Counted from the first letter of the stretch, positions 34,980-43,718 are shown. The stretch is 64,000 bases of DNA from Leisingera sp. NJS204 (GCF_004123675.1 NZ_CP035417.1:1727501-1791500), one strand, 5' to 3'. Numbers and translations: made by a program. The notes: generated from the letters alone by a model not told the origin.

Positions 34980-35045
34980 GGGGCGCTGCCCCCGCGGCCC
35001 GTTGGGCCGCTTCCCCCGGAGTATTTCCGGAAAAGATGAAAAGAG
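34979..35045. repeat. GC hairpins followed by a CCCCCGGAGTATTT...AAGATGAA motif
   Basis: Directly after the amidohydrolase stop there are two hairpins, GGGGGCGCTGCCCCC (34979-34993) and GCGGCCC-gtt-GGGCCGC (34994-35010). Then comes CCCCCGGAGTATTTCCGGAA and AAGATGAAAAG. A similar string occurs reversed at 44255-44284. I recall this type of tail after genes in Rhodobacteraceae; its role is unknown to me. Confidence 0.55.
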
Positions 35046-35112
35046 CTGCGCCAGACAGCGGAAGAAATAACGGGAGGCGTGAATAAACGCCCCGATTCAG
35101 GGAGTTATAGCC

Positions 35113-36567
35113 ATGAGTAAAGTCATCAAGAACGGCACTATCGTGACCGCCGATCTGACCTATAAGGCGGATGTTCTGGTTGAAAACGGGGTGATCACGC
35201 AGATCGGCCCGAACCTGAAAGGCGACGAGAAGCTGGATGCCACCGGCTGTTTTGTGATGCCGGGCGGGATTGATCCGCATACCCACCTGGAGATGCCTTT
35301 CATGGGCACCTACAGCACGGATGATTTTGAAAGCGGCACCCGTGCCGGGCTGGCGGGCGGCACCACTATGGTGGTGGATTTTGCGCTGCCCAATCCAGGC
35401 GAGAGCCTGCTGGATGCGCTGAAGCGCTGGGACAACAAATCGACCCGCGCCAATTGCGATTACTCATTCCACATGGCGGTGACCTGGTGGGGCGAGCAGG
35501 TCTTTGACGACATCAAGACGGTGATCCAGGAGCGCGGCATCAACACCTTTAAGCACTTCATGGCCTATAAGGGCGCGCTGATGGTGAATGATGACGAGCT
35601 GTATTCTTCGTTCCAGCGGCTGGCAGAGCTGGGCGGCATTGCTATGGTGCATGCCGAAAACGGCGATGTGGTGGCAGAACTGTCGGCCAAACTGCTGGCA
35701 GAAGGCAATACTGGCCCCGAGGCACACGCCTATTCCCGGCCGCCGCAGGTTGAGGGTGAGGCCACCAACCGGGCGATTATGATTGCCGATATGGCAGGCG
35801 TGCCGCTCTATGTGGTGCATACTTCTTGCGAGGACAGCCACGAGGCCATCCGCCGCGCCCGGATGCAGGGCAAACGGGTTTGGGGCGAGCCGCTGATCCA
35901 GCATCTGACGCTGGATGAAAGCGAGTATTTCAACAAGGATTGGGACCACGCTGCCCGCCGGGTGATGTCGCCGCCGTTCCGCAACAAGCAGCATCAGGAC
36001 AGCCTGTGGGCCGGCCTGCAGTCGGGTTCTCTGTCAGTTGTGGCCACCGATCACTGCGCCTTTACTACTGAGCAAAAGCGGACAGGTATGGGCGATTTCA
36101 CCAAGATCCCGAACGGCACCGGCGGGCTGGAGGACCGGATGCCGATGCTGTGGACCCATGGCGTTGAAACCGGGCGGATTACTCCGAATGAATTTGTCGC
36201 TGTAACGTCTACAAACATCGCCAAGATATTGAATTGCTATCCGAAAAAGGGTGCGGTTCTGGTTGGTGCCGATGCGGACCTGGTGGTCTGGGATCCGAAG
36301 AAGACCAAGACGATCACGGCCGGTACTCAGCAGTCCTCGATTGATTACAACGTGTTTGAAGGACATGAGGTGAAGGGCCTGCCGCGCTTTACCCTGACCC
36401 GCGGCCATGTGGCGGTGCATGACGGCGAGATCAAGTGCCAGGAGGGCCACGGCAAGTTCGTCTCGCGGGAGGCGAACACAACGGTCAACAAGGCGCTTAG
36501 CACGTGGAAAGAGCTAACAGCGCCGCGCCCGGTGGAACGCACCGGAATCCCGGCAACAGGTGTTTAA
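35113..36567 (+). CDS. hydA: Dihydropyrimidinase
   Basis: Opens the dihydropyrimidine ring, second step of the pathway. The 484-residue amidohydrolase has the metal-binding GGIDPHTHLEMPFMGT, the carboxylated-lysine region NTFKHFMAYKG, His ligands in MVHAENGDVV and YVVHTSCEDSHEA, and the Asp ligand near VATDHCAF. Length and motifs are normal. It is followed by a terminator, so the amidohydrolase and dihydropyrimidinase genes form a unit. Confidence 0.96.
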   Translation: MSKVIKNGTIVTADLTYKADVLVENGVITQIGPNLKGDEKLDATGCFVMPGGIDPHTHLEMPFMGTYSTDDFESGTRAGLAGGTTMVVDFALPNPGESLLDALKRWDNKSTRANCDYSFHMAVTWWGEQVFDDIKTVIQERGINTFKHFMAYKGALMVNDDELYSSFQRLAELGGIAMVHAENGDVVAELSAKLLAEGNTGPEAHAYSRPPQVEGEATNRAIMIADMAGVPLYVVHTSCEDSHEAIRRARMQGKRVWGEPLIQHLTLDESEYFNKDWDHAARRVMSPPFRNKQHQDSLWAGLQSGSLSVVATDHCAFTTEQKRTGMGDFTKIPNGTGGLEDRMPMLWTHGVETGRITPNEFVAVTSTNIAKILNCYPKKGAVLVGADADLVVWDPKKTKTITAGTQQSSIDYNVFEGHEVKGLPRFTLTRGHVAVHDGEIKCQEGHGKFVSREANTTVNKALSTWKELTAPRPVERTGIPATGV

Positions 36568-36576
36568 ATCCAGGAG

Positions 36577-36604
36577 CGGGCTGCCGGTATCGGCGGCCCG
36601 TTTT
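36577..36604 (+). terminator. Terminator after dihydropyrimidinase gene
   Basis: CGGGCTGCCG-gtat-CGGCGGCCCG followed by TTTT. It may partly separate enzyme genes from the importer genes that begin 25 bases later. Confidence 0.75.
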
Positions 36605-36628
36605 CCTGTGTGAAATCAAGGCGAAGAT

Positions 36629-37468
36629 ATGAATATGGAACCGACCACCCAGGCAATCTTACCCGAGGCCGCCGCTTCCGATCCAGCCCCCGCAGACTGT
36701 GTGATCAAGGCCCGGAACCTGGATCTGACGTTTGAGACAAACGACGGTCCAGTGCATGCACTGAAGGACATCAGCCTGGAGATCAACAGGGGCGATTTTG
36801 TCTCCTTTATCGGGCCGTCAGGCTGCGGCAAGACGACGTTCTTGCGCTGTATCGCGGCACTGGAGACACCCACCGGCGGCAGCCTGAGCGTTAATGGCAT
36901 GACACCGGACGAGGCGCGCCGCAACCGCGCCTATGGCTATGTGTTTCAAGCGGCGGGGCTTTACCCGTGGCGGACCATTGCCAAGAACATCAAGCTGCCG
37001 CTGGAGATCATGGGGTATTCCAGGGCGGAGCAGGAAAAACGCGTTAATCAGGTGCTGGAACTTGTTGAATTAACAGGGTTTGGCGGTAAGTTTCCCTGGC
37101 AGTTGTCGGGCGGGATGCAACAGCGGGCCAGCATAGCGCGGGCGCTGGCGTTCGATGCTGATATCCTCTTGATGGATGAACCGTTCGGGGCGCTGGACGA
37201 GATCGTGCGTGACCATCTGAATGAGCAGCTGCTGAAGCTTTGGGCGCGGACCAACAAGACCATCGGTTTTGTCACCCATTCCATCCCTGAAGCGGTGTAT
37301 CTGTCGACCAAGATCGTGGTGATGTCGCCGCGGCCGGGCCGTATCCATGATGTGATAGATAGCACCCTGCCGAAAGACCGTCCTCTGGATATCCGGGACA
37401 GCCCGGAGTTCATCGAAATTGCGCATCGGGTGCGCGAAGGTCTGCGGGCGGGTCATGGCGATGACTGA
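36629..37468 (+). CDS. ABC transporter ATPase of the pyrimidine-locus importer
   Basis: A 279-residue ATPase of the nitrate/sulfonate/pyrimidine (Ssu/Tau/ThiZ-like) group: Walker A GPSGCGKTT, Q-loop FQAAGLYPWRTIAKN, signature LSGGMQQRASIARAL, Walker B ILLMDEPFGALD. It is the first of three coupled importer genes. Given the locus and the NMT1/THI5-type binding protein, uracil, thymine or a related pyrimidine is the likely cargo. Confidence 0.92.
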   Translation: MNMEPTTQAILPEAAASDPAPADCVIKARNLDLTFETNDGPVHALKDISLEINRGDFVSFIGPSGCGKTTFLRCIAALETPTGGSLSVNGMTPDEARRNRAYGYVFQAAGLYPWRTIAKNIKLPLEIMGYSRAEQEKRVNQVLELVELTGFGGKFPWQLSGGMQQRASIARALAFDADILLMDEPFGALDEIVRDHLNEQLLKLWARTNKTIGFVTHSIPEAVYLSTKIVVMSPRPGRIHDVIDSTLPKDRPLDIRDSPEFIEIAHRVREGLRAGHGDD

Positions 37469-37619
37469 TATCAACCAGCCAAATACGGCGGCACCGGACA
37501 TGCAGCCCCTGAACACTGCTTGTACACAGGCGGGGGCATCATTTGCGGCATCGGAAAATTCCAATTATCCGGTCAATTTTCTGCGCAGAAAATTGGCGCG
37601 GGGCGGGGGCGGGTCATGA
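37461..37619 (+). CDS. Possible small ORF coupled between ATPase and permease genes
   Basis: A 52-codon frame (MTDINQPNTAAPDMQPLNTA...) whose start overlaps the ATPase stop and whose stop TGA overlaps the permease ATG (ATGA). I recognise no family. The overlaps argue for coupled translation; the simple composition and the 22-bp palindrome inside it argue that it may be only a linker. It could equally be an N-terminal leader region. Confidence 0.35.
   Translation: MTDINQPNTAAPDMQPLNTACTQAGASFAASENSNYPVNFLRRKLARGGGGS
37574..37595. promoter_or_regulatory. 22-bp perfect palindrome just before the first permease gene
   Basis: CAATTTTCTGC followed directly by its exact reverse complement. Its right end is 20 bases before the permease ATG, in an operon interior. 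It could be an operator for an internal promoter or an RNA hairpin near the ribosome site. It is AT-rich compared with its surroundings. Confidence 0.6.
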
Positions 37620-38533
37620 AGAGCTTTGTTGCAGTCTTTACTGTGCTCGCTGCCATCATCGCACTCTGGTACGCCGCTTGCGTCCCGATGAACATCAAGG
37701 GTGTGCTTGATCAGGCAGAGCGGACAGGGGCAGAGGTCACACCGGCTACTGCCAAAGAGCGCCGGTACATGAGCGAAATCGGGCTGGTGGCGAAAAACAC
37801 ATTTGCTATTGGCGAAACCTGGGTGCAGCAGCGTCCGCGCTTGCCGGCCCCGCATCAGGTGGCGGTCGAGCTGTGGCAGACCACAGTGGAAAAGAAGATC
37901 ACCTCGAAACGCAGCCTGATCTATCATGCGCAGGTGACGCTGAGCGCCACGCTCTTAGGCTTTGCCATCGGCACCGGGCTGGGCATTCTGCTGGCGGTGG
38001 GGATTGTGCATTCCCGTGTTATGGATATGTCGGTGATGCCCTGGGCGATTGTCAGCCAGACCATCCCGATCATCGCGCTGGCACCGATGATCATTGTGGT
38101 GCTGTATTCCATCGGAGTGCAGGGGATTATCCCAAAGGCGGTGATCTCGGCCTATCTGAGTTTCTTCCCGGTGGTTGTTGGCATGGTGAAGGGCCTTCGG
38201 GCGCCGGATACGATGCAGCTGGACCTTTTGAAAACCTATAACGCCAATACAAATCAGGGGTTCTGGAAGCTGCGGCTGCCGTCCTCGATGCCGTATCTGT
38301 TTGCCTCGCTGAAGATCGGCATTGCCGCCTCGCTGGTGGGGGCCATCGTGGGAGAGCTGCCGACCGGCGCGGTTGCGGGGCTTGGCGCGCGGCTGCTGGC
38401 CGGCAGCTACTACGGGCAGACCGTGCAGATCTGGTCGGCGCTGTTTGCGGCGGCGATCCTGGCCGCGGCGCTGGTGGCATTGCTCGGGCTGATCGAGCGG
38501 CTGGTTCTGAAACGCATGGGGGTAAGCGCATGA
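37616..38533 (+). CDS. ABC transporter permease (first) of the pyrimidine-locus importer
   Basis: A 305-residue inner-membrane protein. It has a long N-terminal periplasmic part after the first helix and the BPD_transp_1 loop (LLKTYNANTNQGFWKLRLPSS) that docks on the ATPase. The ATG at 37616 overlaps the preceding small frame; an upstream TTG at 37520 would add an unlikely N-terminus. Pairs with the second permease to form a heterodimer. Confidence 0.9.
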   Translation: MKSFVAVFTVLAAIIALWYAACVPMNIKGVLDQAERTGAEVTPATAKERRYMSEIGLVAKNTFAIGETWVQQRPRLPAPHQVAVELWQTTVEKKITSKRSLIYHAQVTLSATLLGFAIGTGLGILLAVGIVHSRVMDMSVMPWAIVSQTIPIIALAPMIIVVLYSIGVQGIIPKAVISAYLSFFPVVVGMVKGLRAPDTMQLDLLKTYNANTNQGFWKLRLPSSMPYLFASLKIGIAASLVGAIVGELPTGAVAGLGARLLAGSYYGQTVQIWSALFAAAILAAALVALLGLIERLVLKRMGVSA

Positions 38534-38625
38534 TCAAGCGATGGACAGAGGGCTCAGCCCTTGCCGCTGCACGGCTCACCCGGGACGTTTCTGGCCAGAA
38601 GAACAAGGGGGTGCTGTCATGGTGA
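38530..38625 (+). CDS. Possible 31-residue coupled ORF between the two permease genes
   Basis: MIKRWTEGSALAAARLTRDV and 11 more residues, starting with ATGA overlap at the first permease stop and ending inside the start region of the second permease. It mirrors the small frame between the ATPase and first permease genes. Not recognised; it may only carry ribosomes across the gap. Confidence 0.3.
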   Translation: MIKRWTEGSALAAARLTRDVSGQKNKGVLSW

Positions 38626-39464
38626 TGGTTGTTCTAGCCGTGCTAGTCTGGTGTTTGGGGTGGTGGCTGAACAGCCGTCTGGCAAACAGTCCAGCCGCGA
38701 AAACCCGCGCAGTGCAGCTGTTGGTGCCCGCGATCTTCGGCACCACTGTTCTGGTGGTCTGGGAGTTGCTGGTGCGCGGGATGGACGTGTCTTTGGTGAT
38801 CCTGCCGGCTCCCTCCGTAATCGCGGTGCGCTTTGTCTCCAGCATCCCAATTCTGTGGGCGGATTTTGCCCAGACCATCCTGAAGGGCGCGCTTGGCGGC
38901 TATGTGATCGGCTGCGGCGCGGCGTTTCTGACTGCGATCCTGGTGGACCGCAGCGACTTTTTGCGCCGGGGTCTGCTGCCGGTGGGGAACTTCATTGCAG
39001 CGCTGCCGATTGTCGGCACCGCACCGATCCTGGTGATGTGGTTCGGCTTTGACTGGCACTCCAAGGCTGCTGTAGTGGTGGTCATGGTATTCTTTCCAAT
39101 GCTGGTGAATACGGTGGCGGGCCTGCGCGAGACCTCAGCGATGCAGCGCGACTTGATGCAGACCTATGCGGCGAGTTACTGGCAGGCGTTTTTCAAGCTG
39201 CGCCTGCCGGCGGCGCTGCCCTTTGTGTTCAACGGGCTGAAAATCTCGACCACGCTGGCGCTGATCGGCGCGATTGTGGCGGAGTTCTTTGGCTCGCCTA
39301 CTGTCGGCATGGGCTTTCGCATCTCTACCAGTGTCGGCCAGCTGGCGCTGGACATGGTCTGGGCCGAGATTGTGGTGGCTGCACTGGCAGGCTCGGCCTT
39401 TTACGGTCTGATGGCGCTGATTGAGAAAACACTGACTTTTTGGCACCCGTCGCAGAGGGGCTGA
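38619..39464 (+). CDS. ABC transporter permease (second) of the pyrimidine-locus importer
   Basis: A 281-residue permease with about six to seven membrane segments and the ATPase-docking loop (LMQTYAASYWQAFFKLRLPA). It begins with a hydrophobic helix, MVMVVLAVLVWCLGWWLNSR. AAGGGGG lies before the ATG at 38619; a longer frame from 38541 would add an unrelated Cys/Pro-rich start and is discarded. A terminator follows. Confidence 0.9.
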   Translation: MVMVVLAVLVWCLGWWLNSRLANSPAAKTRAVQLLVPAIFGTTVLVVWELLVRGMDVSLVILPAPSVIAVRFVSSIPILWADFAQTILKGALGGYVIGCGAAFLTAILVDRSDFLRRGLLPVGNFIAALPIVGTAPILVMWFGFDWHSKAAVVVVMVFFPMLVNTVAGLRETSAMQRDLMQTYAASYWQAFFKLRLPAALPFVFNGLKISTTLALIGAIVAEFFGSPTVGMGFRISTSVGQLALDMVWAEIVVAALAGSAFYGLMALIEKTLTFWHPSQRG

Positions 39465-39472
39465 AGATTGGG

Positions 39473-39499
39473 CCGCCCCGCCAGATGCGGGGCGGTTTT
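39473..39499 (+). terminator. Terminator after second permease gene
   Basis: CCGCCCCGC-cagat-GCGGGGCGG followed by TTTT, 8 bases after the permease stop. Confidence 0.85.
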
Positions 39500-39552
39500 G
39501 CGGAAAACTTGCGCGGGGTGCCGTCAACGGCCGGCCTTATAAAGAAAAAACT

Positions 39553-39568
39553 TTGAACGAATGGTCAA
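39553..39568. promoter_or_regulatory. Near-perfect RutR operator upstream of the binding-protein gene
   Basis: TTGAACGAATGGTCAA matches the RutR consensus at 12 of 14 fixed positions. It ends 43 bases before the binding-protein start, right after the preceding terminator, so the binding-protein gene appears to have its own RutR-controlled promoter. Confidence 0.75.
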
Positions 39569-39611
39569 ACCCGGGCAAGCTTCAAGTCATAATCAATAGG
39601 GAGAACGAGAC

Positions 39612-40598
39612 ATGAAACATCTGATGACGGCGGCAGCGCTGGCACTGGGCGCTGCGGGGGCGGCGCAGGCGGCGGATGATGTGACGCTGCAGCTGAAATG
39701 GGTAACCCAGGCACAGTTCGCGGGCTATTACGTGGCGCTGGACAAGGGGTTCTATGAGGAAGAGGACCTGAATGTCACCATCCTGCCCGGCGGGCCGGAT
39801 ATTGCCCCGACCCAGGTGATTGCCGGCGGCGGTGCGGATGTGACGGTGGAATGGATGCCCGCGGCGCTGGCAGCACGGGAAAAAGGCCTGCCGCTGGTTA
39901 ATATTGCGCAGCCCTTCAAATCCTCGGGCATGATGCTGACCTGCTGGAAGGACACCGGCATTGCCGCGCCTGCCGATCTGGCCAACCGCACCCTGGGTGT
40001 GTGGTTCTTTGGCAATGAGTTCCCCTTCATGAGCTGGATGAGCCAGTTGGGCATTTCCACCGAGGGTAAGGGCGAGGCTGGTGTTGAAGTTCTGAAGCAG
40101 GGCTTCAACGTTGATCCGCTGCTGCAGCGCCAGGCTGATTGCATCTCGACTATGACCTATAATGAATACTGGCAGGTCATTGATGCCGGGGTCGGCGCCG
40201 ATGAGCTGATCACGTTTAAATACGAAGATCAGGGCGTGGCGACGCTGGAAGACGGCCTGTACGTGCTGGAAGAAAACCTCAGCGATGCGGAGTTCACCGG
40301 CAAGATGGAGCGCTTTGTGCGTGCTTCAATGAAGGGCTGGAAATACGCTGAGGAGCATCCGGATGAGGCGGCAGGGATCGTTCTCGACAATGATGCCTCC
40401 GGTGCGCAGACCGAAACCCACCAGAAGCGGATGATGGGTGAAATTGCCAAGCTGACCGCTGGCAGCAACGGCGCGCTGGATCCGGCGGATTATGAGCGGA
40501 CAGTGTCAACGCTGATGGGCGGCGGTTCGGATCCGGTAATCACCAAGACCCCGGAAGGCGCCTGGTCCCATGCCATCACCGATGCGGCGCTGAAATAG
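39612..40598 (+). CDS. NMT1/THI5-type substrate-binding protein of the pyrimidine-locus importer
   Basis: A 328-residue periplasmic protein with a signal peptide (residues about 1-20, ending AAQAA). The fold start LQLKWVTQAQFAGYYVALDK and GFYEEEDLNVTILPGGPD are typical of binders of hydroxymethylpyrimidine, riboflavin and other pyrimidine-like compounds. GGGAGAA precedes the ATG. Probably binds a pyrimidine base, given the RutR box upstream. Confidence 0.92.
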   Translation: MKHLMTAAALALGAAGAAQAADDVTLQLKWVTQAQFAGYYVALDKGFYEEEDLNVTILPGGPDIAPTQVIAGGGADVTVEWMPAALAAREKGLPLVNIAQPFKSSGMMLTCWKDTGIAAPADLANRTLGVWFFGNEFPFMSWMSQLGISTEGKGEAGVEVLKQGFNVDPLLQRQADCISTMTYNEYWQVIDAGVGADELITFKYEDQGVATLEDGLYVLEENLSDAEFTGKMERFVRASMKGWKYAEEHPDEAAGIVLDNDASGAQTETHQKRMMGEIAKLTAGSNGALDPADYERTVSTLMGGGSDPVITKTPEGAWSHAITDAALK

Positions 40599-40747
40599 GC
40601 AGCGCTTAGGCATTGAAGATCCGCCGGGTCCTGGACACCGGCGGGTCTTCCGCTTGATTTCCGCGCAATATTGTTAAAATTTCAACAATTCGGTGGTAAT
40701 TTAAAATTACTCCCTTGAGGTGTTTGATATTGTGATAGTCTCTCCTT

Positions 40748-41719
40748 ATGGGAGAGATACGTGTTCATATCCCTGATCGGCAAAAGCAATCCGGTTACCC
40801 GCCGCAATACTTGTGTCTTTGCCCTCAGCCAGACGACACTGCCTGCCACGCTCGGTACGCAGCGCACGGTCGGGCTGCGTTACTGGATGTCGCCAGCAGA
40901 AGCTGCGAGCTGCCGCTGATGAACCTCTGCCAGGCGGCGCACCAGCGCAAGCTGGAGACCGGGCGGGTCCAAATTCTGTTGCTTTACGAAGTAGTACCAC
41001 TGGGGCTGGAACTGACGGCGCCCCATCAGAGCGACGTGATACCGGTTTCGGTCTGCTGCTTGCAGCAGATCACGCACACTGATTTGCTGCACGCCTTGGC
41101 CTGCGGTTTCGATGTCATTCACGTGCAGGCCTGCGCCAGCTCTGCCGGCAGGCTGCATCAGCAGCAGGAGGTTGAGTTGGTGCAGGTGCTGGGCGGGTTA
41201 GGCCGGATTTTGCTGTTTGACGGGGCTGAGGCCCTGGCAATGCGGCTGGCGGCAGGCATTTTCCCGTTTCCCTCGGTCGCACCGGACATATTGGCGGTTG
41301 GCAGCCGCAGGGACACCGCAAGGGCCAGCGCCGCGGCGCTTCTGCCACCCAGTGCGGACCATGTCGCCTTGCCGGAACAGGCGCCATACGGCTCCGTCAG
41401 CTTGGACGAAGACCTGTGCAATCAGTGCAGCAGCTGTGTCTGGGTTTGCCCGTCGGATGCCTTGAGCCTGACGGAAGACGGCGGCGCACTGAGCTTTGTG
41501 GAATCCTTGTGTTTTCAATGCGGCTTGTGCATTTCGATCTGTCCGCAGCGGGCGCTCGGCATGGAACCGGGTATGGATTTGTCCGCGTCTGCCGTGCTGC
41601 CGCATCTGCTGGCGGGGCAAGATGCAGATGAGGCAGGAACCCCTGGATTGGTGGAGGAGATTGCAGTTCTGGGCAGCGCCAGCGCCGCGGTGCAGGCCTT
41701 GGGGCAAGCCCGGGGCTAG
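40748..41719 (+). pseudogene. Truncated 4Fe-4S ferredoxin-domain protein
   Basis: The frame has 323 codons, but only the part from about 40919 looks like protein of a known kind. It resembles the C-terminal half of a roughly 650-residue 4Fe-4S protein common in Rhodobacterales: a flavodoxin-like stretch with LLHALACGFDVIHVQACA, then two clusters CNQCSSCVWVCPSDAL and CFQCGLCISICPQRAL. The N-terminal half and the final cysteine-rich tail are absent. The first 57 codons have no recognisable family resemblance. An inverted repeat TCTCTCC-ttatg-GGAGAGA (40739-40757) covers the possible ATG. Whether it is still functional is unclear. Confidence 0.55.
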
Positions 41720-41744
41720 GCGGCCTGGCCTGAGACACCGCTGT

Positions 41745-42245
41745 TCAGCTTTGCTCCAGGAACCCGCCATACTGGCCGCGCTTGAAGATCAGCCCCTTGC
41801 CGGGACGGGTGGTGACGCTGGCCGCTTCGCCTATGATGATGGTGTGGTCACCCGCCAGATGGGCGGCAAAGCGGCGGCAATCAAACCGGGCAATCACCCC
41901 GTCCAGCGCCGGCGCCCCCTGATCGTTGAGTTGCCATGCTGCAGCGCTGAAATCTTCGCCGCGGGCCGCGAAGTGCTTGGCCAGGCCCAGCTGATCCTCT
42001 GCCATCACGTGAATGGCGAAATTCTCAGCCATAACAAATGCATCATGGCGCAGGGACGCTTTGGCCGGGCACCAAAGCAAGAGCGGCGGATCCAGCGACA
42101 CGGAGGTAAAGCTATTGACCGTAATGGCCAGGGGGCCGCGCGCTGTCATGGTGGTGACAACGGTCACCCCGGTGCCAAAGCAGCCGAGCGCATCGCGGTA
42201 GTCCCGGGCGGTCTCGGGCCCGGGGATAAAGCTGGTTTCGGCCAT
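41745..42245 (-). CDS. Flavin reductase-like domain protein
   Basis: A 166-residue flavin:NAD(P)H reductase-type protein (DALGCFGTGVTVVTTMTARG; ITVNSFTSVSLDPPLLLWC; HTIIIGEA). Such proteins reduce free FMN or FAD for a partner monooxygenase; no partner is visible nearby. Convergent with the truncated Fe-S gene. Confidence 0.9.
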   Translation of the reverse strand: MAETSFIPGPETARDYRDALGCFGTGVTVVTTMTARGPLAITVNSFTSVSLDPPLLLWCPAKASLRHDAFVMAENFAIHVMAEDQLGLAKHFAARGEDFSAAAWQLNDQGAPALDGVIARFDCRRFAAHLAGDHTIIIGEAASVTTRPGKGLIFKRGQYGGFLEQS

Positions 42246-42305
42246 GTCGCGCGCCTTTTATCCGTTCCGGGCAGTGACCTGCCACGCATAGGGGCGATTG
42301 TCTAC

Positions 42306-43715
42306 CTAGTTCATGTCTTCAATGAGGCGCCCGTGTTTGCGGGTCTGTTCCAGCACCGCGCCAAAGGTGCTGAGACCGCGGGCCTCCAGCATCGCCAGCA
42401 TTTTGCTGAACACCTCAGCTGTGGCGCGGGCATCGCCCATGGCGGTATGGCGCAAAGCAGGCGGGATGGTGACGTCCAGCCGTTCGCACAACGCGTCCAG
42501 CGTGTGGTTCTGCGAGGCGCCGAACAGCACCGCGCTGAGCAGTACCGTATCCAGTACCGGCTGATCCCAGCTGACGCCGGTGCGTTTGGCATGGCGGTGC
42601 AGAAAGGCCATGTCAAAGGGCGCATTGTGGGCCACGATCACGGCGTCCGAGGCAAAGCGGTGAAAGGCACGGGCAGCTTCGGCAATGTCCGGCGCGCCCT
42701 GCACCATGGCGTCGCTGACCCCATGCACCTTGGTTGAGGCCGCCGGGATCGGCCGGCCCGGATCGACCAGGGTTTCAAAGGTCTCGCTGCCGATGATGCG
42801 GCCGCGCACCATCCGCAGCGCGCCGATCTGCACGATCTCGTCCTTATGCGGCAAGAGACCGGTGGTTTCGGTATCAAACACCACATAGCTGAGGTGGCTG
42901 AGTTTGCGGCTGTCCAGCCCGGCGTGATCGGTTTCCAGCAGTGCAAAATCATAGACCAGCGGCCGCGCGTCTTCAGGCGCCAGACCGGCATGGCTGCCCT
43001 CGAACAGGATGATATAGCCCGGCGCGCCGCCCAAGGGTTTCAGCCGCAGATCGAACACCTGGGTGCCGCTGGCGCTTTTGACTTCGGCCTTGACCTCCAG
43101 CCCGCTGCGCACCAGCCGGCCATAGGCGGCCTCCAGCCCGGTGAGGTTCAGATAATCGGACAGCGGCGCGTTTAGCCGCGGCGGAGCTTCCTGCGCCAGA
43201 ACCGCGGCGGCCTGACCGTCATAAAGCACGATCTGATGAGCGGGGTTTGCCATGACGGTGGCAATGGGAATGTCGGTCAGCAGCGCCGCAAGGCGGGACT
43301 TCTCGGCTTCCAGATGCTCGGTTTCGCGGGCGATGGCCTCAGCCGCGGACAGCGCCGAGTCCCCCAACTGCCCGGCCAGCCCCTCGGCGGCGGCTGCCAG
43401 ATCGCCCAGGTACCGCGCGCCGCGGGTGTCCAGTTCCTTGGTCACGCCGGCATGGGCGCGGGCGCGCATGCCCGCCGCCAGCCGCTCTATCGGCTTGGCG
43501 ACATTTTCGTCAAACAACAGCCAGACTGCGGCACTAAGACCAAGGATGGCGAATGTGCTGAGCAGGCCCGAAAAGACAAAGGCATCCGCCAGCAGAGGTT
43601 GATCTGCCCGGTTGTAGCCAAGCCACAATGCGCCGCCGGTGACAAAAATGCTGCCAAGCGCCAGCAGGCAGAAGAACAGGAAAATCCGCAAACGCAGGCT
43701 GAGGCGTGCCAGCAT
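42306..43715 (-). CDS. Membrane-anchored DnaQ-like 3'-5' exonuclease with HAMP/PAS-like sensor region
   Basis: A 469-residue protein. Residues about 10-70 carry two membrane segments; residues about 65-115 look like a HAMP domain (VAKPIERLAAGMRARA); residues about 140-235 resemble a PAS domain (LLTDIPIATVMANPAHQIVL). Residues about 285-455 form a DEDDh exonuclease: VVFDTETTG (Asp, Glu), VIVAHNAPFDMAFL (Asp), HTAMGDARATAEV (His, Asp). All catalytic residues are present. The gene sits beside the CBS/DUF294 and acetate-symporter genes, a context I have seen in other proteobacteria. A proofreading role is unlikely; a signalling or nucleotide-processing role is possible. Confidence 0.85.
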   Translation of the reverse strand: MLARLSLRLRIFLFFCLLALGSIFVTGGALWLGYNRADQPLLADAFVFSGLLSTFAILGLSAAVWLLFDENVAKPIERLAAGMRARAHAGVTKELDTRGARYLGDLAAAAEGLAGQLGDSALSAAEAIARETEHLEAEKSRLAALLTDIPIATVMANPAHQIVLYDGQAAAVLAQEAPPRLNAPLSDYLNLTGLEAAYGRLVRSGLEVKAEVKSASGTQVFDLRLKPLGGAPGYIILFEGSHAGLAPEDARPLVYDFALLETDHAGLDSRKLSHLSYVVFDTETTGLLPHKDEIVQIGALRMVRGRIIGSETFETLVDPGRPIPAASTKVHGVSDAMVQGAPDIAEAARAFHRFASDAVIVAHNAPFDMAFLHRHAKRTGVSWDQPVLDTVLLSAVLFGASQNHTLDALCERLDVTIPPALRHTAMGDARATAEVFSKMLAMLEARGLSTFGAVLEQTRKHGRLIEDMN

Positions 43716-43718
43716 CTT

